A stretch of DNA of 64,000 nt from Pseudomonas sp. ATCC 13867 (GCF_000349845.1 NC_020829.1:4533001-4597000), one strand, 5' to 3'; positions 46,975-56,439 are shown, counted from the stretch's first letter. Made by a program: numbers and translations. The notes: generated by a model from the sequence alone, not told the origin.

Positions 46975-48024
46975 ATGACCACGCTTTTCGATCCCATCGT
47001 CATCGGTGACCTGGAACTGCCCAACCGCATCATCATGGCCCCGCTGACCCGCTGCCGTGCCGACGAGGGCCGCGTGCCCAACGCGCTGATGGCCGAGTAT
47101 TACACCCAGCGCGCCGACGCCGGCCTGATCATCAGCGAGGCCACCTCGGTGACCCCGATGGGCGTGGGCTATCCGGACACCCCCGGCATCTGGTCGGACG
47201 ACCAGGTGCGTGGCTGGAGCAACATCACCAAGGCCGTACATGCCAATGGCGGTCGTATCTTCCTGCAACTGTGGCACGTGGGCCGCATCTCCGACCCGCT
47301 GTACCTGAACGGTGAAACCCCGGTGGCGCCGAGTGCGCTCAAACCGGCCGGCCATGTCAGCCTGGTGCGCCCGCTCAAGGAATTCGTCACCCCGCGCGCC
47401 CTGGAAACCGAAGAGATCGCCGACATCGTCGAGGCCTATCATCAGGGTGCCGAGAACGCCAAGGCCGCCGGTTTCGACGGCGTGGAAATCCACGGCGCCA
47501 ACGGCTACCTGCTCGACCAGTTCCTGCAGAGCAGCACCAACCAGCGCACCGACCAGTACGGCGGCTCCATCGAGAACCGCGCGCGCCTGTTGCTGGAAGT
47601 CACCGACGCCGCCATCGAAGTATGGGGTGCCGGACGCGTCGGCGTGCACCTGTCGCCGCGCATGGACATCCACGACATGGGCGACGCCGACCCGCTGGCC
47701 ACCTTCGGCTACGTGGCCCGCGAACTGGGCAAGCGTGGCGTGGCGTTCATCTGCACCCGCGAGAAGGCCGCCGACGACAGCATCGGCCCGAAACTGAAGG
47801 AAATCTTCGGCGGCGTGTACATCGCCAACGAGAGCTTCACCCAGGAAACCGCCACCCAGTGGCTGGAGCGCGGCAAGGCGGATGCAGTCGCCTTCGGCGT
47901 TCCCTTCATCGCCAATCCGGACCTGGTGACCCGCCTGGAAAAAGGCGTCGCCTGGAACGAGCCGCACCCGGAGACCTTCTACGCCAGGGGCCCGGTCGGC
48001 TACCTGGACTACCCGCGCCTGTAA
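46975..48024 (+). CDS. xenB: Xenobiotic reductase, old yellow enzyme family
   Basis: The 349-residue flavoprotein reduces activated alkenes and nitro compounds with NAD(P)H. Motifs: IIMAPLTRCRADEGRVPN (FMN phosphate region), HVGRISDP, FDGVEIHGANGYLLDQFLQSSTNQRTDQYGGSIENR (active-site His/Asn region, about residues 164-200) and KADAVAFGVPFIANPDL. The length is normal for XenA/XenB. Last gene of the pyeR operon; followed by a strong terminator at 48045-48082. Confidence 0.95.
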   Translation: MTTLFDPIVIGDLELPNRIIMAPLTRCRADEGRVPNALMAEYYTQRADAGLIISEATSVTPMGVGYPDTPGIWSDDQVRGWSNITKAVHANGGRIFLQLWHVGRISDPLYLNGETPVAPSALKPAGHVSLVRPLKEFVTPRALETEEIADIVEAYHQGAENAKAAGFDGVEIHGANGYLLDQFLQSSTNQRTDQYGGSIENRARLLLEVTDAAIEVWGAGRVGVHLSPRMDIHDMGDADPLATFGYVARELGKRGVAFICTREKAADDSIGPKLKEIFGGVYIANESFTQETATQWLERGKADAVAFGVPFIANPDLVTRLEKGVAWNEPHPETFYARGPVGYLDYPRL

Positions 48025-48044
48025 GGGCTGGGGCCGAGCGCCAA

Positions 48045-48082
48045 CGAAAGGACGCCGTCAATCGAAGGCGTCCTTTCGTTTT
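48045..48082 (+). terminator. Intrinsic terminator after xenB
   Basis: Stem CGAAAGGACGCC / GGCGTCCTTTCG, 12 bp perfect, with a 10-base loop and TTTTCC after it. 20 bases downstream of the xenB stop. Confidence 0.93.
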
Positions 48083-48103
48083 CCAGAGGCACACGTCCCA
48101 TCT

Positions 48104-48174
48104 GTAGGAGCGAGCTTGCTCGCGAACCTCTCGGAGTCGGAGCAAGGCCTGTTCGCGAGCAAGCTCGCTCCTAC
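48104..48174. repeat. REP-like extragenic element (family 1)
   Basis: A 71-bp copy: GTAGGAGCGAGCTTGCTCGC at the left and GTTCGCGAGCAAGCTCGCTCCTAC at the right, near-perfect arms. It lies between the xenB terminator and the feoC end. Confidence 0.88.
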
Positions 48175-48291
48175 GAAAAGCCGCTGGGCTCGATACCGGA
48201 GCAGCTCCAGGGCGCATGCAGCGATACCCATCAATCCGTGACATCGACAGCGTGGGTATCGCCCAGGCTCCACCCATCCTGCGATCCGGGC

Positions 48292-48561
48292 TCAGCTGGT
48301 GATCCAGCGCAAGGGCGTGGTGCCGTTGCGACCAGCCAACCGATATCCCGGCGTCGCACACCGCGTCGCTTCCGCGCACCCCTTGCAACTCCCGCAGGCC
48401 GCCGGTTCGGGCGCGACCTTCTCCACCACGCCCATCGCCAGCAGCCGCTCCAGCAGCGCTTCGAGCAGCGCCTTCGACGCCCCGAGGCGTTGTGCCAGGG
48501 TCGGCACATCCGCCTCGCCCATCTCGCCGAGCAGGTTGCGCACCGCGATTGCCGTAGCCAT
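48292..48561 (-). CDS. feoC: FeoC-like protein
   Basis: The 89-residue protein has a FeoC-type winged helix (ATAIAVRNLLGEMGEADVPTLAQRLGASKALLEALLERLLAMG) and the cysteine cluster CGSCKGC-x6-C (about residues 55-69), a likely iron-sulfur site. It is the last gene of feoABC; its start codon overlaps the feoB stop by one base. FeoC regulates or assists the FeoB transporter in other bacteria; in Pseudomonas the role is not settled. Confidence 0.85.
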   Translation of the reverse strand: MATAIAVRNLLGEMGEADVPTLAQRLGASKALLEALLERLLAMGVVEKVAPEPAACGSCKGCAEATRCATPGYRLAGRNGTTPLRWITS

Positions 48562-50855
48562 CAGTGGCAGCTCCCCGCCGGCGCCGCGCGCAGCTCGCGC
48601 TCGCCATCCAGGTCCAGCCCGCGACGACCGACCCAGCGCAGGAGCAGGAACAGCACCAGGTTGAACGCCAGCACCACGCCGATGGCCACCGCGCTGTACC
48701 GCGGATGCTCGGCGAAGCTGAAGACCTGGTAGCAGAGGGTCGCCAGCGAATACGCCACGTTCAGGCCCCAGAACACCGCGAAGGTCATCCAGCCTCGACC
48801 GCTCTCGCGGGTCAGCGCACCGAGGGTCGCCACGCAGGGCACGTAGAGCAGCACGAACACCAGGTAGCTGTAGGCGGCCAGCGGACTGCCAAACTTGGCG
48901 GCGAAGGTACCCATCGAGCCTTCCTCCATCTCGCCATCGGCCATGCTCGCGGCGACCGGGTTGGCCAGCACGCTGAGGCTGAAGGAATCGCGCAGGCCGT
49001 CGAGGGTGTCCTGCCCGGCCTGTTTCAGTTGGCCCCAGAGGTCGTAGCCGTCGGCATCGAAGGCTTCGCCCTGGATGTGCTCGGCGGTGTACAGGGTGTT
49101 CAGGGTGCCCACCACCACTTCCTTGGCCAGCGCGCCGGTGACCAGGCCGACGGTGGCCTGCCAGTTGTCCGGGTGCACGCCCATCGGCGCCAGCAGCGGC
49201 GTGACCTTGTGGCTGAGGCTGGACAGCGCCGAGTCGGCGATGTCGCCCTGCACCGGACGACCGTCGAGCGTGACGCTGTTGAGGCCGCCGATCACCAGGC
49301 TGACCAGGATGATCACGGTCCCCGCGCGAACCACGAAGGCGCGCAGGCGCATCCAGGTCTGCAGCAGCAGGCTGCGCAGGTGCGGCACGTGGTACAGCGG
49401 CAGTTCCATGACGAAGGGCGAGGCCTCGCCGCGCATCAGCGTGTGCTTCAGCAGCAGGCCGGTGAGCACCGCCACGACTATGCCCAGCAGGTACAGCGAG
49501 AAGATCGCCAGCGCGCCGTTCTGGCCGAAGAAGGCCGCGGCGAACACGGCGAAGATCGCCAGCCGCGCACCGCAGGACATGAACGGCGCCATCATCGAGG
49601 TCATCAGGCGCTCGCGCGGGTTGTCCAGGGTGCGGGTGCCCATGATCGACGGCACGTTGCAGCCGAAGCCGACGATCAGCGGCACGAAGGACTTGCCCGG
49701 CAGGCCGAGGGCCTGCATCAGGCGGTCCATGACGAAGGCGGCGCGGGCCATGTAGCCGGAGTCTTCGAGCAGCGCGAGGAACAGGTACATCAGGCCGATC
49801 TGCGGGATCAGCGGCAGCACCGCGTTGATCCCGCCGCCCAGGCCCTGGGCCAGCAGCGCGGTCAGCCAGTCCGGCGCACCGCTGCGGGCGCCCAGCCACT
49901 GGATGCCGTCGATGAAGAGTGCCGAGGAGCCCTGGTCGAAGATCGGCTGCAACGCGCCGCCCAGAGTGATCGCGAAGAAGAACATCAGGTACATCACCAG
50001 GAGGAACACCGGGATGCCCAGCCAGCGGTTCAGCGCAATGCGGTCGAGCACCTGGGTCAGGCGGTGCGGCGTGGCCTCGCGGTGGTTGCTGGCACGCTCG
50101 CAGAGTTCGCCGATCAGCCGGTAGCGCGCGTCCACCAGCAGCAGCTCCGGGTCTTCGCCGCAGGCGCAGCGGATCGCATCGCGGGCGGCCAGCAGGCGCT
50201 GCGGGTCGAGCTTGAGCTGACGAGCGCTGTGCAGGTCGCCCTCCAGCGCCAGCAGCGCCATCCAGGCCTGGGCCGGCGGCGCGTCGGCGGGCAGCAGTTG
50301 GGTGACGGCGTCGCGCAGCGAGGCGGGATACGGCACCTGCAGCGGTTGCTGGGTGCCCAGGCCATCGATGGCCTCCTTCAGCGCGTCGATGCCTTCGCCA
50401 CGGGTCGAGACCAGTGGCACCACCGGGCAACCCAGCTCCCGCGCCAACGCCTCGCGGTCGATGTTCAGACCCTGGGTGCGGGCGATGTCGAGCATGTTCA
50501 GCGCGACCACGCAGGGCAGCCCCATTTCGCGCAACTGCACGGTGAGGTAGAGGTTGCGTTCCAGGTTGGTGGCGTCCACCACGTTGACCAGCACGTCCAC
50601 CTCGCCATCGACGATGCAACGCCGGGCGATCTGCTCGTCCAGCGAGGCCTGGGTCGACAGCGTGGTCAGCGAGTAGGTGCCGGGCAGGTCCACCAGGCGC
50701 ACGTTGTGGCTCGCGGTGCGGAAGCTGCCCTCCTTGCGCTCCACGGTGACGCCAGCCCAGTTACCGACCCGCTGGCGGGCGCCGGTAAGCTGGTTGAACA
50801 GGGTGGTCTTGCCCGCGTTGGGATTGCCGATCAGGCCGATGCGCAGTTCGTCCAT
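48561..50855 (-). CDS. feoB: Ferrous iron transport protein B
   Basis: The 764-residue transporter has an N-terminal G domain with GNPNAGKTT (about residues 10-18), DLPGTYSL and NMLDIA, then the GDI-like helices. The membrane region follows, with two Gate motifs (LALLEDSGYMARAAFVMD and YSYLVFVLLYVPCVATLGAL). It imports Fe(II). The start ATG 50855 is 6 bases downstream of the feoA stop (50862). Confidence 0.95.
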   Translation of the reverse strand: MDELRIGLIGNPNAGKTTLFNQLTGARQRVGNWAGVTVERKEGSFRTASHNVRLVDLPGTYSLTTLSTQASLDEQIARRCIVDGEVDVLVNVVDATNLERNLYLTVQLREMGLPCVVALNMLDIARTQGLNIDREALARELGCPVVPLVSTRGEGIDALKEAIDGLGTQQPLQVPYPASLRDAVTQLLPADAPPAQAWMALLALEGDLHSARQLKLDPQRLLAARDAIRCACGEDPELLLVDARYRLIGELCERASNHREATPHRLTQVLDRIALNRWLGIPVFLLVMYLMFFFAITLGGALQPIFDQGSSALFIDGIQWLGARSGAPDWLTALLAQGLGGGINAVLPLIPQIGLMYLFLALLEDSGYMARAAFVMDRLMQALGLPGKSFVPLIVGFGCNVPSIMGTRTLDNPRERLMTSMMAPFMSCGARLAIFAVFAAAFFGQNGALAIFSLYLLGIVVAVLTGLLLKHTLMRGEASPFVMELPLYHVPHLRSLLLQTWMRLRAFVVRAGTVIILVSLVIGGLNSVTLDGRPVQGDIADSALSSLSHKVTPLLAPMGVHPDNWQATVGLVTGALAKEVVVGTLNTLYTAEHIQGEAFDADGYDLWGQLKQAGQDTLDGLRDSFSLSVLANPVAASMADGEMEEGSMGTFAAKFGSPLAAYSYLVFVLLYVPCVATLGALTRESGRGWMTFAVFWGLNVAYSLATLCYQVFSFAEHPRYSAVAIGVVLAFNLVLFLLLRWVGRRGLDLDGERELRAAPAGSCH

Positions 50856-50861
50856 GACGGT

Positions 50862-51089
50862 TCAGTCCTGCGGGGTCAGTTGGAGGAAGGCCAGGTCGCG
50901 GCGACGCAGCACCAGGCTGCACTGGCGGGTATCCACCTGCACCGGATCGCCCAGCGGCGCCACGCGGCGCACCTGCAATTCGGCTCCCGGCAGCAGCCCC
51001 ATCGAAAAGAGCCGCTGGCGGAAGGCGGCACCGATCCCGGGCCGGTAACCGGCGATGCGGTACCGGCGTTGCGCTTGAAGATCGTGCAT
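50862..51089 (-). CDS. feoA: Ferrous iron transport protein A
   Basis: The 75-residue protein is a single SH3-like FeoA domain: YRIAGYRPGIGAAFRQRLFSMGLLPGAELQVRRVAPLGDPVQV. It aids FeoB in Fe(II) import. First gene of the operon; a Fur box lies 42-54 bases upstream of the start at 51089. Confidence 0.92.
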   Translation of the reverse strand: MHDLQAQRRYRIAGYRPGIGAAFRQRLFSMGLLPGAELQVRRVAPLGDPVQVDTRQCSLVLRRRDLAFLQLTPQD

Positions 51090-51130
51090 GGGAAGCCTCC
51101 GGGCGAATGATCCAAACAGAAGAGAATCGG

Positions 51131-51143
51131 AATGACTCTCATT
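51131..51143. promoter_or_regulatory. Fur box upstream of feoABC
   Basis: AATGA-CTC-TCATT is a perfect 5-bp dyad equal to the inner part of the Fur consensus (AATGATAATCATT), 42 bases upstream of feoA. The flanks (reverse strand ...ACAAATGAGAGTCATTCC) agree partly with the outer hexamers. Iron-repressed control is expected. Confidence 0.8.
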
Positions 51144-51230
51144 TGTTAGCGATTATTCGCCTCGAAACCGACCCTGAAACTGATTCAAGACAAGAATTGC
51201 CGTCAGTACCCCCAAAGAGGGATGGCCAAG

Positions 51231-51268
51231 AAAAAGCCCCCGGTCCTTTCGGAGCGGGGGCTTTCCCT
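51231..51268 (-). terminator. Terminator of the coiled-coil gene (minus strand)
   Basis: Arms AAAGCCCCCG (51233-51242) and CGGGGGCTTT (51255-51264). Read on the minus strand, the hairpin is followed by TTTTTC, 13 bases after the stop of the 51277 gene. It lies next to feoA's upstream region, which points the same way. Confidence 0.85.
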
Positions 51269-51276
51269 GCGGCGGA

Positions 51277-52104
51277 TCAGCGGGCGCTGAGCTGCTGCTG
51301 GAGGTTCTGCACCTGCTGCTGCAGGGTATTGATGTTGCGCATCACCTGGATGCGGAAGACATCGAACTCCTTGGTGTCGCCCTGGCGGCCGTCCACCTCG
51401 GAGCGCAGCACCAGCAGGTCGTCCTGAATGCTCTTGATCGCCTGGCTCTGGTTACCCTGCTTCTTCAGGTTGGCGATCTCGGTGTTCAGCCCCTGGATCT
51501 GCTGGTTGGCGGCGGCGAGGTCAGCCTGCACGTTCTTGAACCTGGCCTGCTCGTCGGCAATCGCCTTGAGCTTGCCGTCAAGTTGCGCCATCAGCAGCGC
51601 GGCGCTGTCCTGCTGGGACTTGAGGTCGGCGCTGACCTGCGCCAGGCGCTTGCCCTGCGCGCCATCGAACTCCGACAGGGACGTCTGCTGCGCCTTGGCC
51701 TGCTCGGCCAGGCGGCCCTGCAATTGCTTGACCTGCAGCTTCAGCGCCTCGCGGTCGCTGGTACCGCTGGATTCGTTGGCGACGAACTTGCCACGGATAT
51801 CGTCGAGGCGACCGGCGGCTTCCTCGCTGATCTTGGCGAAGCTCTCCTGGGTGGCGATCAGTTGCTGCTCCATCAGCAACAGTTGCTGGTGGCTCCACCA
51901 GGCCACGCCGCCCAGGGCGATGGCCATTGCCGCGACCAGCGCCCACAGCGGCCCGGTGCTGCCGCCGCGCTTCACCGGCTGGGGCAGCGGACGGCCGCTG
52001 GGCTCGACCACGCGACGCGGGTGATGACCGAACTCGTCGCGGTCGGAAGCATCGGTAGAAAGGCTGGGCACATCATCAAATTCGTCGAACGTGTCGTTAC
52101 GCAT
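51277..52104 (-). CDS. Coiled-coil inner-membrane protein
   Basis: The 275-residue protein has an acidic cytoplasmic N-terminus (about 50 residues) and one membrane helix (about residues 51-70, GPLWALVAAMAIALGGVAWW). A long periplasmic coiled coil follows, with heptads over about residues 75-270 (QQLIATQESFAKISEEAAGRL... QQQVQNLQQQLSAR). No enzyme domain. The single-helix plus coiled-coil layout suggests a bridging or scaffold role in the envelope. Function unknown. It corresponds to the gene beside feoA in P. aeruginosa (PA4360). Confidence 0.78.
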   Translation of the reverse strand: MRNDTFDEFDDVPSLSTDASDRDEFGHHPRRVVEPSGRPLPQPVKRGGSTGPLWALVAAMAIALGGVAWWSHQQLLLMEQQLIATQESFAKISEEAAGRLDDIRGKFVANESSGTSDREALKLQVKQLQGRLAEQAKAQQTSLSEFDGAQGKRLAQVSADLKSQQDSAALLMAQLDGKLKAIADEQARFKNVQADLAAANQQIQGLNTEIANLKKQGNQSQAIKSIQDDLLVLRSEVDGRQGDTKEFDVFRIQVMRNINTLQQQVQNLQQQLSAR

Positions 52105-52352
52105 GGAGTGAACCTGTGGGGATAAAGCGGCGTGTTGCCTGCGCAAGGCGCAGTATATCCGTTCAAGCGAAGGCGTGAGCAGCGTGCCATCACGGAGCGC
52201 GACGCACCTCGTCGGCGCACAGAAGACCCCGCCACGAGCGGTGCAGTTCCCCCGCGCCCCGCGCCGGCCAGCCTTGCGACATCGTGGCACGGCGCTTGCT
52301 CCGCCACAGGCACGTGGCGCCCTGTTGGCGCCCATCGCGGGGAGGACCTCGG

Positions 52353-52646
52353 GTGATCGAGTTCAACAAGGCCATCCTGGATTGCATGCGCGAACTGCGC
52401 CGCCGTCTGCGTGAAGAACAGGCACTGGATATCCAGTACCAGCAGAGCGACGCCATCGAGCGCATGCTGCGTGCCTGCGCCGACTCAGCGTGCGAAGAAA
52501 CGCGCCAGCTGGGCGAACGCCTGAGCGAGCTGAGCGGCGTAAAGCTGCCCCGCGTGGGGCAGGAGCCGAGCTTCCTGCCAATGCAGGGCAGTGGCGACCG
52601 GCACTACTCCGGACCGCTGCGTGGCGGTGCCCGCCCCTCGCGCTGA
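52353..52646 (+). CDS. Small hypothetical cytosolic protein
   Basis: A 97-residue protein starting with GTG 52353 and preceded by GGAGG (7 bases). It is helical and charged (IEFNKAILDCMRELRRRLRE, then SDAIERMLRACADSACEETRQL). Two acidic helices may form a coiled coil. I do not recognise the family. It stands alone between the coiled-coil gene and a REP-like element. Confidence 0.62.
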   Translation: MIEFNKAILDCMRELRRRLREEQALDIQYQQSDAIERMLRACADSACEETRQLGERLSELSGVKLPRVGQEPSFLPMQGSGDRHYSGPLRGGARPSR

Positions 52647-52656
52647 CGCCTCTCTT

Positions 52657-52727
52657 GTAGGAGCGAGCTTGCTCGCGAACAACCCGAACTTCGGTGCCGT
52701 GCGGTTCGCGAGCAAGCTCGCTCCTAC
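52657..52727. repeat. REP-like extragenic element (family 1)
   Basis: A 71-bp copy, GTAGGAGCGAGCTTGCTCGC at the left and TTCGCGAGCAAGCTCGCTCCTAC at the right, 10 bases after the stop of the small gene. Confidence 0.88.
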
Positions 52728-52786
52728 ACGGAAAGTCCTGCGCCAAGAACTGCTCTCGCAGCGGGATAACAGATGGCGCAGGAGCG

Positions 52787-53776
52787 CTACGCCCCGCGCA
52801 ACCGCCACCAGTCGCAGAACTCATCCAGCGCATCCCACAGGCTCGCCTGCGGGTCGTAGTCGAGGTACCGGCGGGCGCGGGAGATGTCCAGGGAGAAATC
52901 CTTGGCCATCACCGCCATCCCCAGGCGGTGCAGGGTCGGCTCCGGGCGTCCCGGCAGCACCGTGCACACGCCCTCGTTGAGCAGCGCCAGGGTGTAAGCC
53001 AGGGGATAAGGCGTGTGTTGCGTCACCGGCGGCAGGTCCAGCCGGCGCAGCACGTAGTTCACCACATCCCACAGCGGCAGCGGCTGGCCGTTGCTGATGT
53101 TGTAGGCCTGGCCGAGCGCCGCATCGTCCGCCGTCAGGCTGGCGAGCAGCGCGTCGTTGAGGTTCTGGATGCTGGTGAAGTCCACCTTGTTCAGCCCCTG
53201 GCCGATGATCCGCAGGCGCCCCTTGCGGTGCGCGGCGATCATCCGCGGGAAGATGCTGGTGTCGCCAGCGCCGGTAACGAAGCGCGGACGCAGCGCCAGC
53301 ACCTCCAGGCCGAACTCCTGGGCGCCGAGGGCGACCCGCTCGGACTGGTATTTGGTCGAACCGTAGTGGTTGGCGAAGCGCTTGGGCACCTGCTGCTCGG
53401 TGATGCCGACATGGGGCCGGCCATCGAAATAGATCGACGGCGACGACAGATGCACCAGCCGGCGCACCTTCTGTTTGAGGCAGGCCTCGACCACCGACTC
53501 GGTCATGCTCACGTTGGCCTGGTGAAAGTACTCGTGGCTGCCCCACACGCCCACCGCGCCGGCGCAATGCACCACGGCATCGACATTGCTGCACAACGCG
53601 CGCACCAGCGCCGGATCGGCGAGGTCGCCCGCCATGAACTCGGCGCCGCGCGCCGCCAGCGGTTGCAACGCTTCGGCGCGCCGTCCGTTCACCCGCACCG
53701 CCAGCCCCTGCTCCAGGGCGAAACGGGCAAAGCGCCCGCCAACGAACCCGCTGGCTCCGGTGATCAGAATCTTCAT
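52787..53776 (-). CDS. NAD(P)-dependent epimerase/dehydrogenase (extended SDR)
   Basis: The 329-residue protein has a Rossmann motif ITGASGFVGGRFA (about residues 4-16) and the catalytic pair YGSTK (about residue 148-152) after HLSSPSIYFDGRPHVG. This is the 3-beta-hydroxysteroid-dehydrogenase or epimerase branch of the extended SDRs. The substrate is unknown. It corresponds to PA4361. Start ATG 53776 begins MKILITGASG. Confidence 0.88.
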   Translation of the reverse strand: MKILITGASGFVGGRFARFALEQGLAVRVNGRRAEALQPLAARGAEFMAGDLADPALVRALCSNVDAVVHCAGAVGVWGSHEYFHQANVSMTESVVEACLKQKVRRLVHLSSPSIYFDGRPHVGITEQQVPKRFANHYGSTKYQSERVALGAQEFGLEVLALRPRFVTGAGDTSIFPRMIAAHRKGRLRIIGQGLNKVDFTSIQNLNDALLASLTADDAALGQAYNISNGQPLPLWDVVNYVLRRLDLPPVTQHTPYPLAYTLALLNEGVCTVLPGRPEPTLHRLGMAVMAKDFSLDISRARRYLDYDPQASLWDALDEFCDWWRLRGA

Positions 53777-53966
53777 GCACGCCACTCCTGTTCTTCCAGT
53801 GCGGCGACTCTAGCAGCCGTCGCACCGCGCCACTCTGGCCTTGCACGCCAGAAACGAGTCCTTGCAGACCGCACGGCGGCGCCAGGGTTGCACAACGTAT
53901 GATCGGTGACAGGCCGGTGAGCGAAGGAACTACGCTCTAGGGATTGGATTTCAACGAGAGCACAGC

Positions 53967-55028
53967 ATGAGCACGTCCCACTGGATGATCTACGGCGCCA
54001 ACGGCTACACCGGCCGGCTGGTGGCCGAACAGGCGCAACGCGAGGGCCTGACGCCGCTCCTGGGCGGGCGCAATCCGGCCAGCCTGCATGCCCTGGGCAG
54101 CGCGCTGGGCCTCGAATGCCGCGTCTTCGACCTGAACGACAGCGCCGCCGCCCAGGCCGCGCTGGCGGATGTCGCGGTGGTCGCCAACTGCGCCGGCCCC
54201 TTCTCCGCCACCGCCGCGCCGATGATCGAGGCGTGCATCGCCAGCGGCACGCACTACGTGGACATCACCGGCGAGATCTCTGTCTTCGAATACGCCCACG
54301 GCCTCGATGAGGTCGCCCGCACGGCCGGCATCGCGCTGTGTCCCGGCGTGGGCTTCGACGTGATCCCCACCGATTGCGTCGCCGCCTGCTTGAAGGAAGC
54401 CATGCCGGAAGCGACGCACCTGGCCCTGGGCTTCGACAGCGGCAGCGGGCTGTCGCCGGGCACCGCCAAGACCACCGTGGAAGCCCTCAAGCTCGGCGGC
54501 AAGGTGCGCGAGGCCGGACGCCTGCGCGACGTGCCGCTGGGCTACAAGCGCCGCGACATCGACTTCGGCCGTGGCCTCAAGCATGCCGTGACCATCCCCT
54601 GGGGCGACGTGGCGACCGCCTATTACTCCACCGGCATCAGCGACATCGAGGTCTACCTGCCGGTACCGCCCGCCGCCGCCGTCGGCATGCGTCTGATCGA
54701 CAGGCTGCGCCCTCTGCTGGGCCGCGAGCGGGTGCAGGAATGGCTCAAGGAACAGGTGGACAGGCGTGTCCACGGCCCCGACGAACTGGCCCGCAGCAAG
54801 CTGCGTACCTGGGTCTGGGGCGAAGTTCGCAACGCCCGTGGCGAGCGCCGCACCGCGCGGCTGGAAACCGCCAACGGCTACGACGTGACCCTTCACGGCG
54901 TGCTGTTCGCCGTGCGCCACCTGCTCGCCCAGCCCGAGTCCGCCGGCTACTTCACGCCATCGAAGCTGTTCGGCCCGCGCTGCATCGAGCAACTGCCGGG
55001 CAGCGGCAAGGTCGTCATTCGGGGCTGA
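53967..55028 (+). CDS. Saccharopine-dehydrogenase-like / trans-enoyl-reductase-type protein
   Basis: The 353-residue protein begins WMIYGANGYTGRLVAEQAQ, the N-terminal Rossmann motif of the saccharopine dehydrogenase NADP-binding family, and contains NCAGPFSATAAPMIEACIASGTHYVDITGE. A membrane-lipid-like or substrate-binding C-terminal part follows. Relatives include trans-acting enoyl reductases; the reaction is not known. Its end overlaps the convergent argP gene by 14 bases. Confidence 0.85.
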   Translation: MSTSHWMIYGANGYTGRLVAEQAQREGLTPLLGGRNPASLHALGSALGLECRVFDLNDSAAAQAALADVAVVANCAGPFSATAAPMIEACIASGTHYVDITGEISVFEYAHGLDEVARTAGIALCPGVGFDVIPTDCVAACLKEAMPEATHLALGFDSGSGLSPGTAKTTVEALKLGGKVREAGRLRDVPLGYKRRDIDFGRGLKHAVTIPWGDVATAYYSTGISDIEVYLPVPPAAAVGMRLIDRLRPLLGRERVQEWLKEQVDRRVHGPDELARSKLRTWVWGEVRNARGERRTARLETANGYDVTLHGVLFAVRHLLAQPESAGYFTPSKLFGPRCIEQLPGSGKVVIRG

Positions 55029-55914
55029 TCGGCACCAGCAGCCCCGGCGCGCGCCGGCGCAGGTGCCCGGTCAGGGCGGTGAGCAGTTCGCCGCCGTTGC
55101 GCCAGTGGTGCCAGTAGAGCGGCACGTCGATCACCTGCCCCGGCAGCATTTCCACCAGTTCGCCGCGCTCCAGTTCGGCCGCCACCTGCTGCTCGGGGAC
55201 CAGGCCCCAGCCGAGGCCGCCGCTGGTCATGCGCACGAAGCCTTCGGACGACGGGCACAGGTGGTAGCTGAAGTGGCCGTCGAGGCCGAGGCTCTTCAGG
55301 TAACGGTGCTGCAACTGATCGTCCGGGCCGTAGACGATGGCCGGCGCACGCATCAACCCTTGCGGCGTGACACCCCGTGGAAAGTGCCGCGCGATGAATT
55401 CCGGGCTGGCCAACCCGCGATAGCGCATGGCGCCCAGCGGCTCGCAACGCCCCCCGGCCACCGGACGCGGGCTGGCGCAGACGCAACCGGCCACCTCGCC
55501 GGCGCGCATGCGCTTGAGGCCGACTTCCTGGTCTTCGACCACCAGGTCCAGCAGCACATGGCGCTCGCCGCAGAAGTCCCCCACCACCTTCGCCCACCAG
55601 GTCGCCAGGCTGTCGGCGTTCAGCGCCAGGCGCAGGCGCTCGGGCGCCGCGCCGTCGTCCAGCGCCGGCACCCATTGCTGCAGGTCGCCCTCCAGCAGGC
55701 GCACCTGCTGCACATGGTTGAGCAGGCGCCGGCCCAGTTCGGTCGGCTGCGGCCGCGCCGAGCGCACCAGCACCGGCTGGCCGACGCGCGCTTCGAGCAG
55801 TTTGATGCGCTGGGAAATCGCCGACTGCGACAGCCCCAGCACCTGGGCGCCGCGCTCGAAACCGCCCTGCTCCACCACGGCGGCCAGGGCGGCGAGCAGC
55901 TTGTAGTCGAACAT
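55015..55914 (-). CDS. argP: LysR-family regulator ArgP (IciA)
   Basis: The 299-residue regulator has the ArgP N-terminal HTH (YKLLAALAAVVEQGGFERGAQVLGLSQSAISQRIKLLE) and a lysine/arginine-responding effector domain. It activates amino-acid export in enterobacteria. Here it is divergent from the ACT-domain gene and the LysE-type exporter at 56440, a very suggestive arrangement for the same control. The AT-rich gap 55915-56013 would hold its binding site. Start ATG 55914. Confidence 0.88.
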   Translation of the reverse strand: MFDYKLLAALAAVVEQGGFERGAQVLGLSQSAISQRIKLLEARVGQPVLVRSARPQPTELGRRLLNHVQQVRLLEGDLQQWVPALDDGAAPERLRLALNADSLATWWAKVVGDFCGERHVLLDLVVEDQEVGLKRMRAGEVAGCVCASPRPVAGGRCEPLGAMRYRGLASPEFIARHFPRGVTPQGLMRAPAIVYGPDDQLQHRYLKSLGLDGHFSYHLCPSSEGFVRMTSGGLGWGLVPEQQVAAELERGELVEMLPGQVIDVPLYWHHWRNGGELLTALTGHLRRRAPGLLVPISPE

Positions 55915-56013
55915 GATCAGTTTTCCTAATGAGATATCAGCAACATTGGTTTTTCTTATACCGCCACACTCCCCACAATCGCCAGCAAATCCCCTCTTCG
56001 ATGGACCTCCCCA

Positions 56014-56436
56014 ATGGCTGGCGAAACCTCCCTGGCCGCGTTGCTGCGCGGCATGACCCCGGTACTCAACGATGGCGAGTACGTGTTCTGCACCCTGCCC
56101 GACGGCCAATGGCCCGCCGGCGTGCAGCCACTGGGCAGCTTCCGCGAGCGCGAAGGGCTGACGCTGATCCTGCCGCGCGCCGAGGCCGAAGAGGCCGGAC
56201 TGGTCTTCGACTACGTCGCCGCCTGGCTGACCCTGGAAGTACATTCGGCGCTGCAGGCGGTCGGCCTTACCGCCGCCGTGGCGACCGCCCTGGCGAAAGC
56301 CGGGATCAGTTGCAACGTGGTCGCCGCCTGGTACCACGACCACCTGTTCGTCGCCCACGCCGACGGCCCGCGCGCGCTGGACGTGCTGCGCGCCCGCGCC
56401 GCCAATCCCTCCGCTGTCGATAAGGAAGAGGTCTGA
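56014..56436 (+). CDS. ACT-domain protein
   Basis: The 140-residue protein has a C-terminal ACT-like fold (LTLEVHSALQAVGLTAAVATALAKAGISCNVVAAWYHDHLFV) and an N-terminal part LRGMTPVLNDGEYVFCTLPDG. ACT domains bind amino acids. It lies 3 bases before the exporter gene and divergent from argP, so it may sense lysine or arginine or act with the exporter. Start ATG 56014. Confidence 0.82.
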   Translation: MAGETSLAALLRGMTPVLNDGEYVFCTLPDGQWPAGVQPLGSFREREGLTLILPRAEAEEAGLVFDYVAAWLTLEVHSALQAVGLTAAVATALAKAGISCNVVAAWYHDHLFVAHADGPRALDVLRARAANPSAVDKEEV

Positions 56437-56439
56437 GCC

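Noticed and set aside
51163..51180. A possible ANR half-site (TTGAATCAGTTTCA, minus strand) upstream of feoA.
   Set aside because: Only one half matches; spacing and second half do not fit TTGAT-N4-ATCAA.
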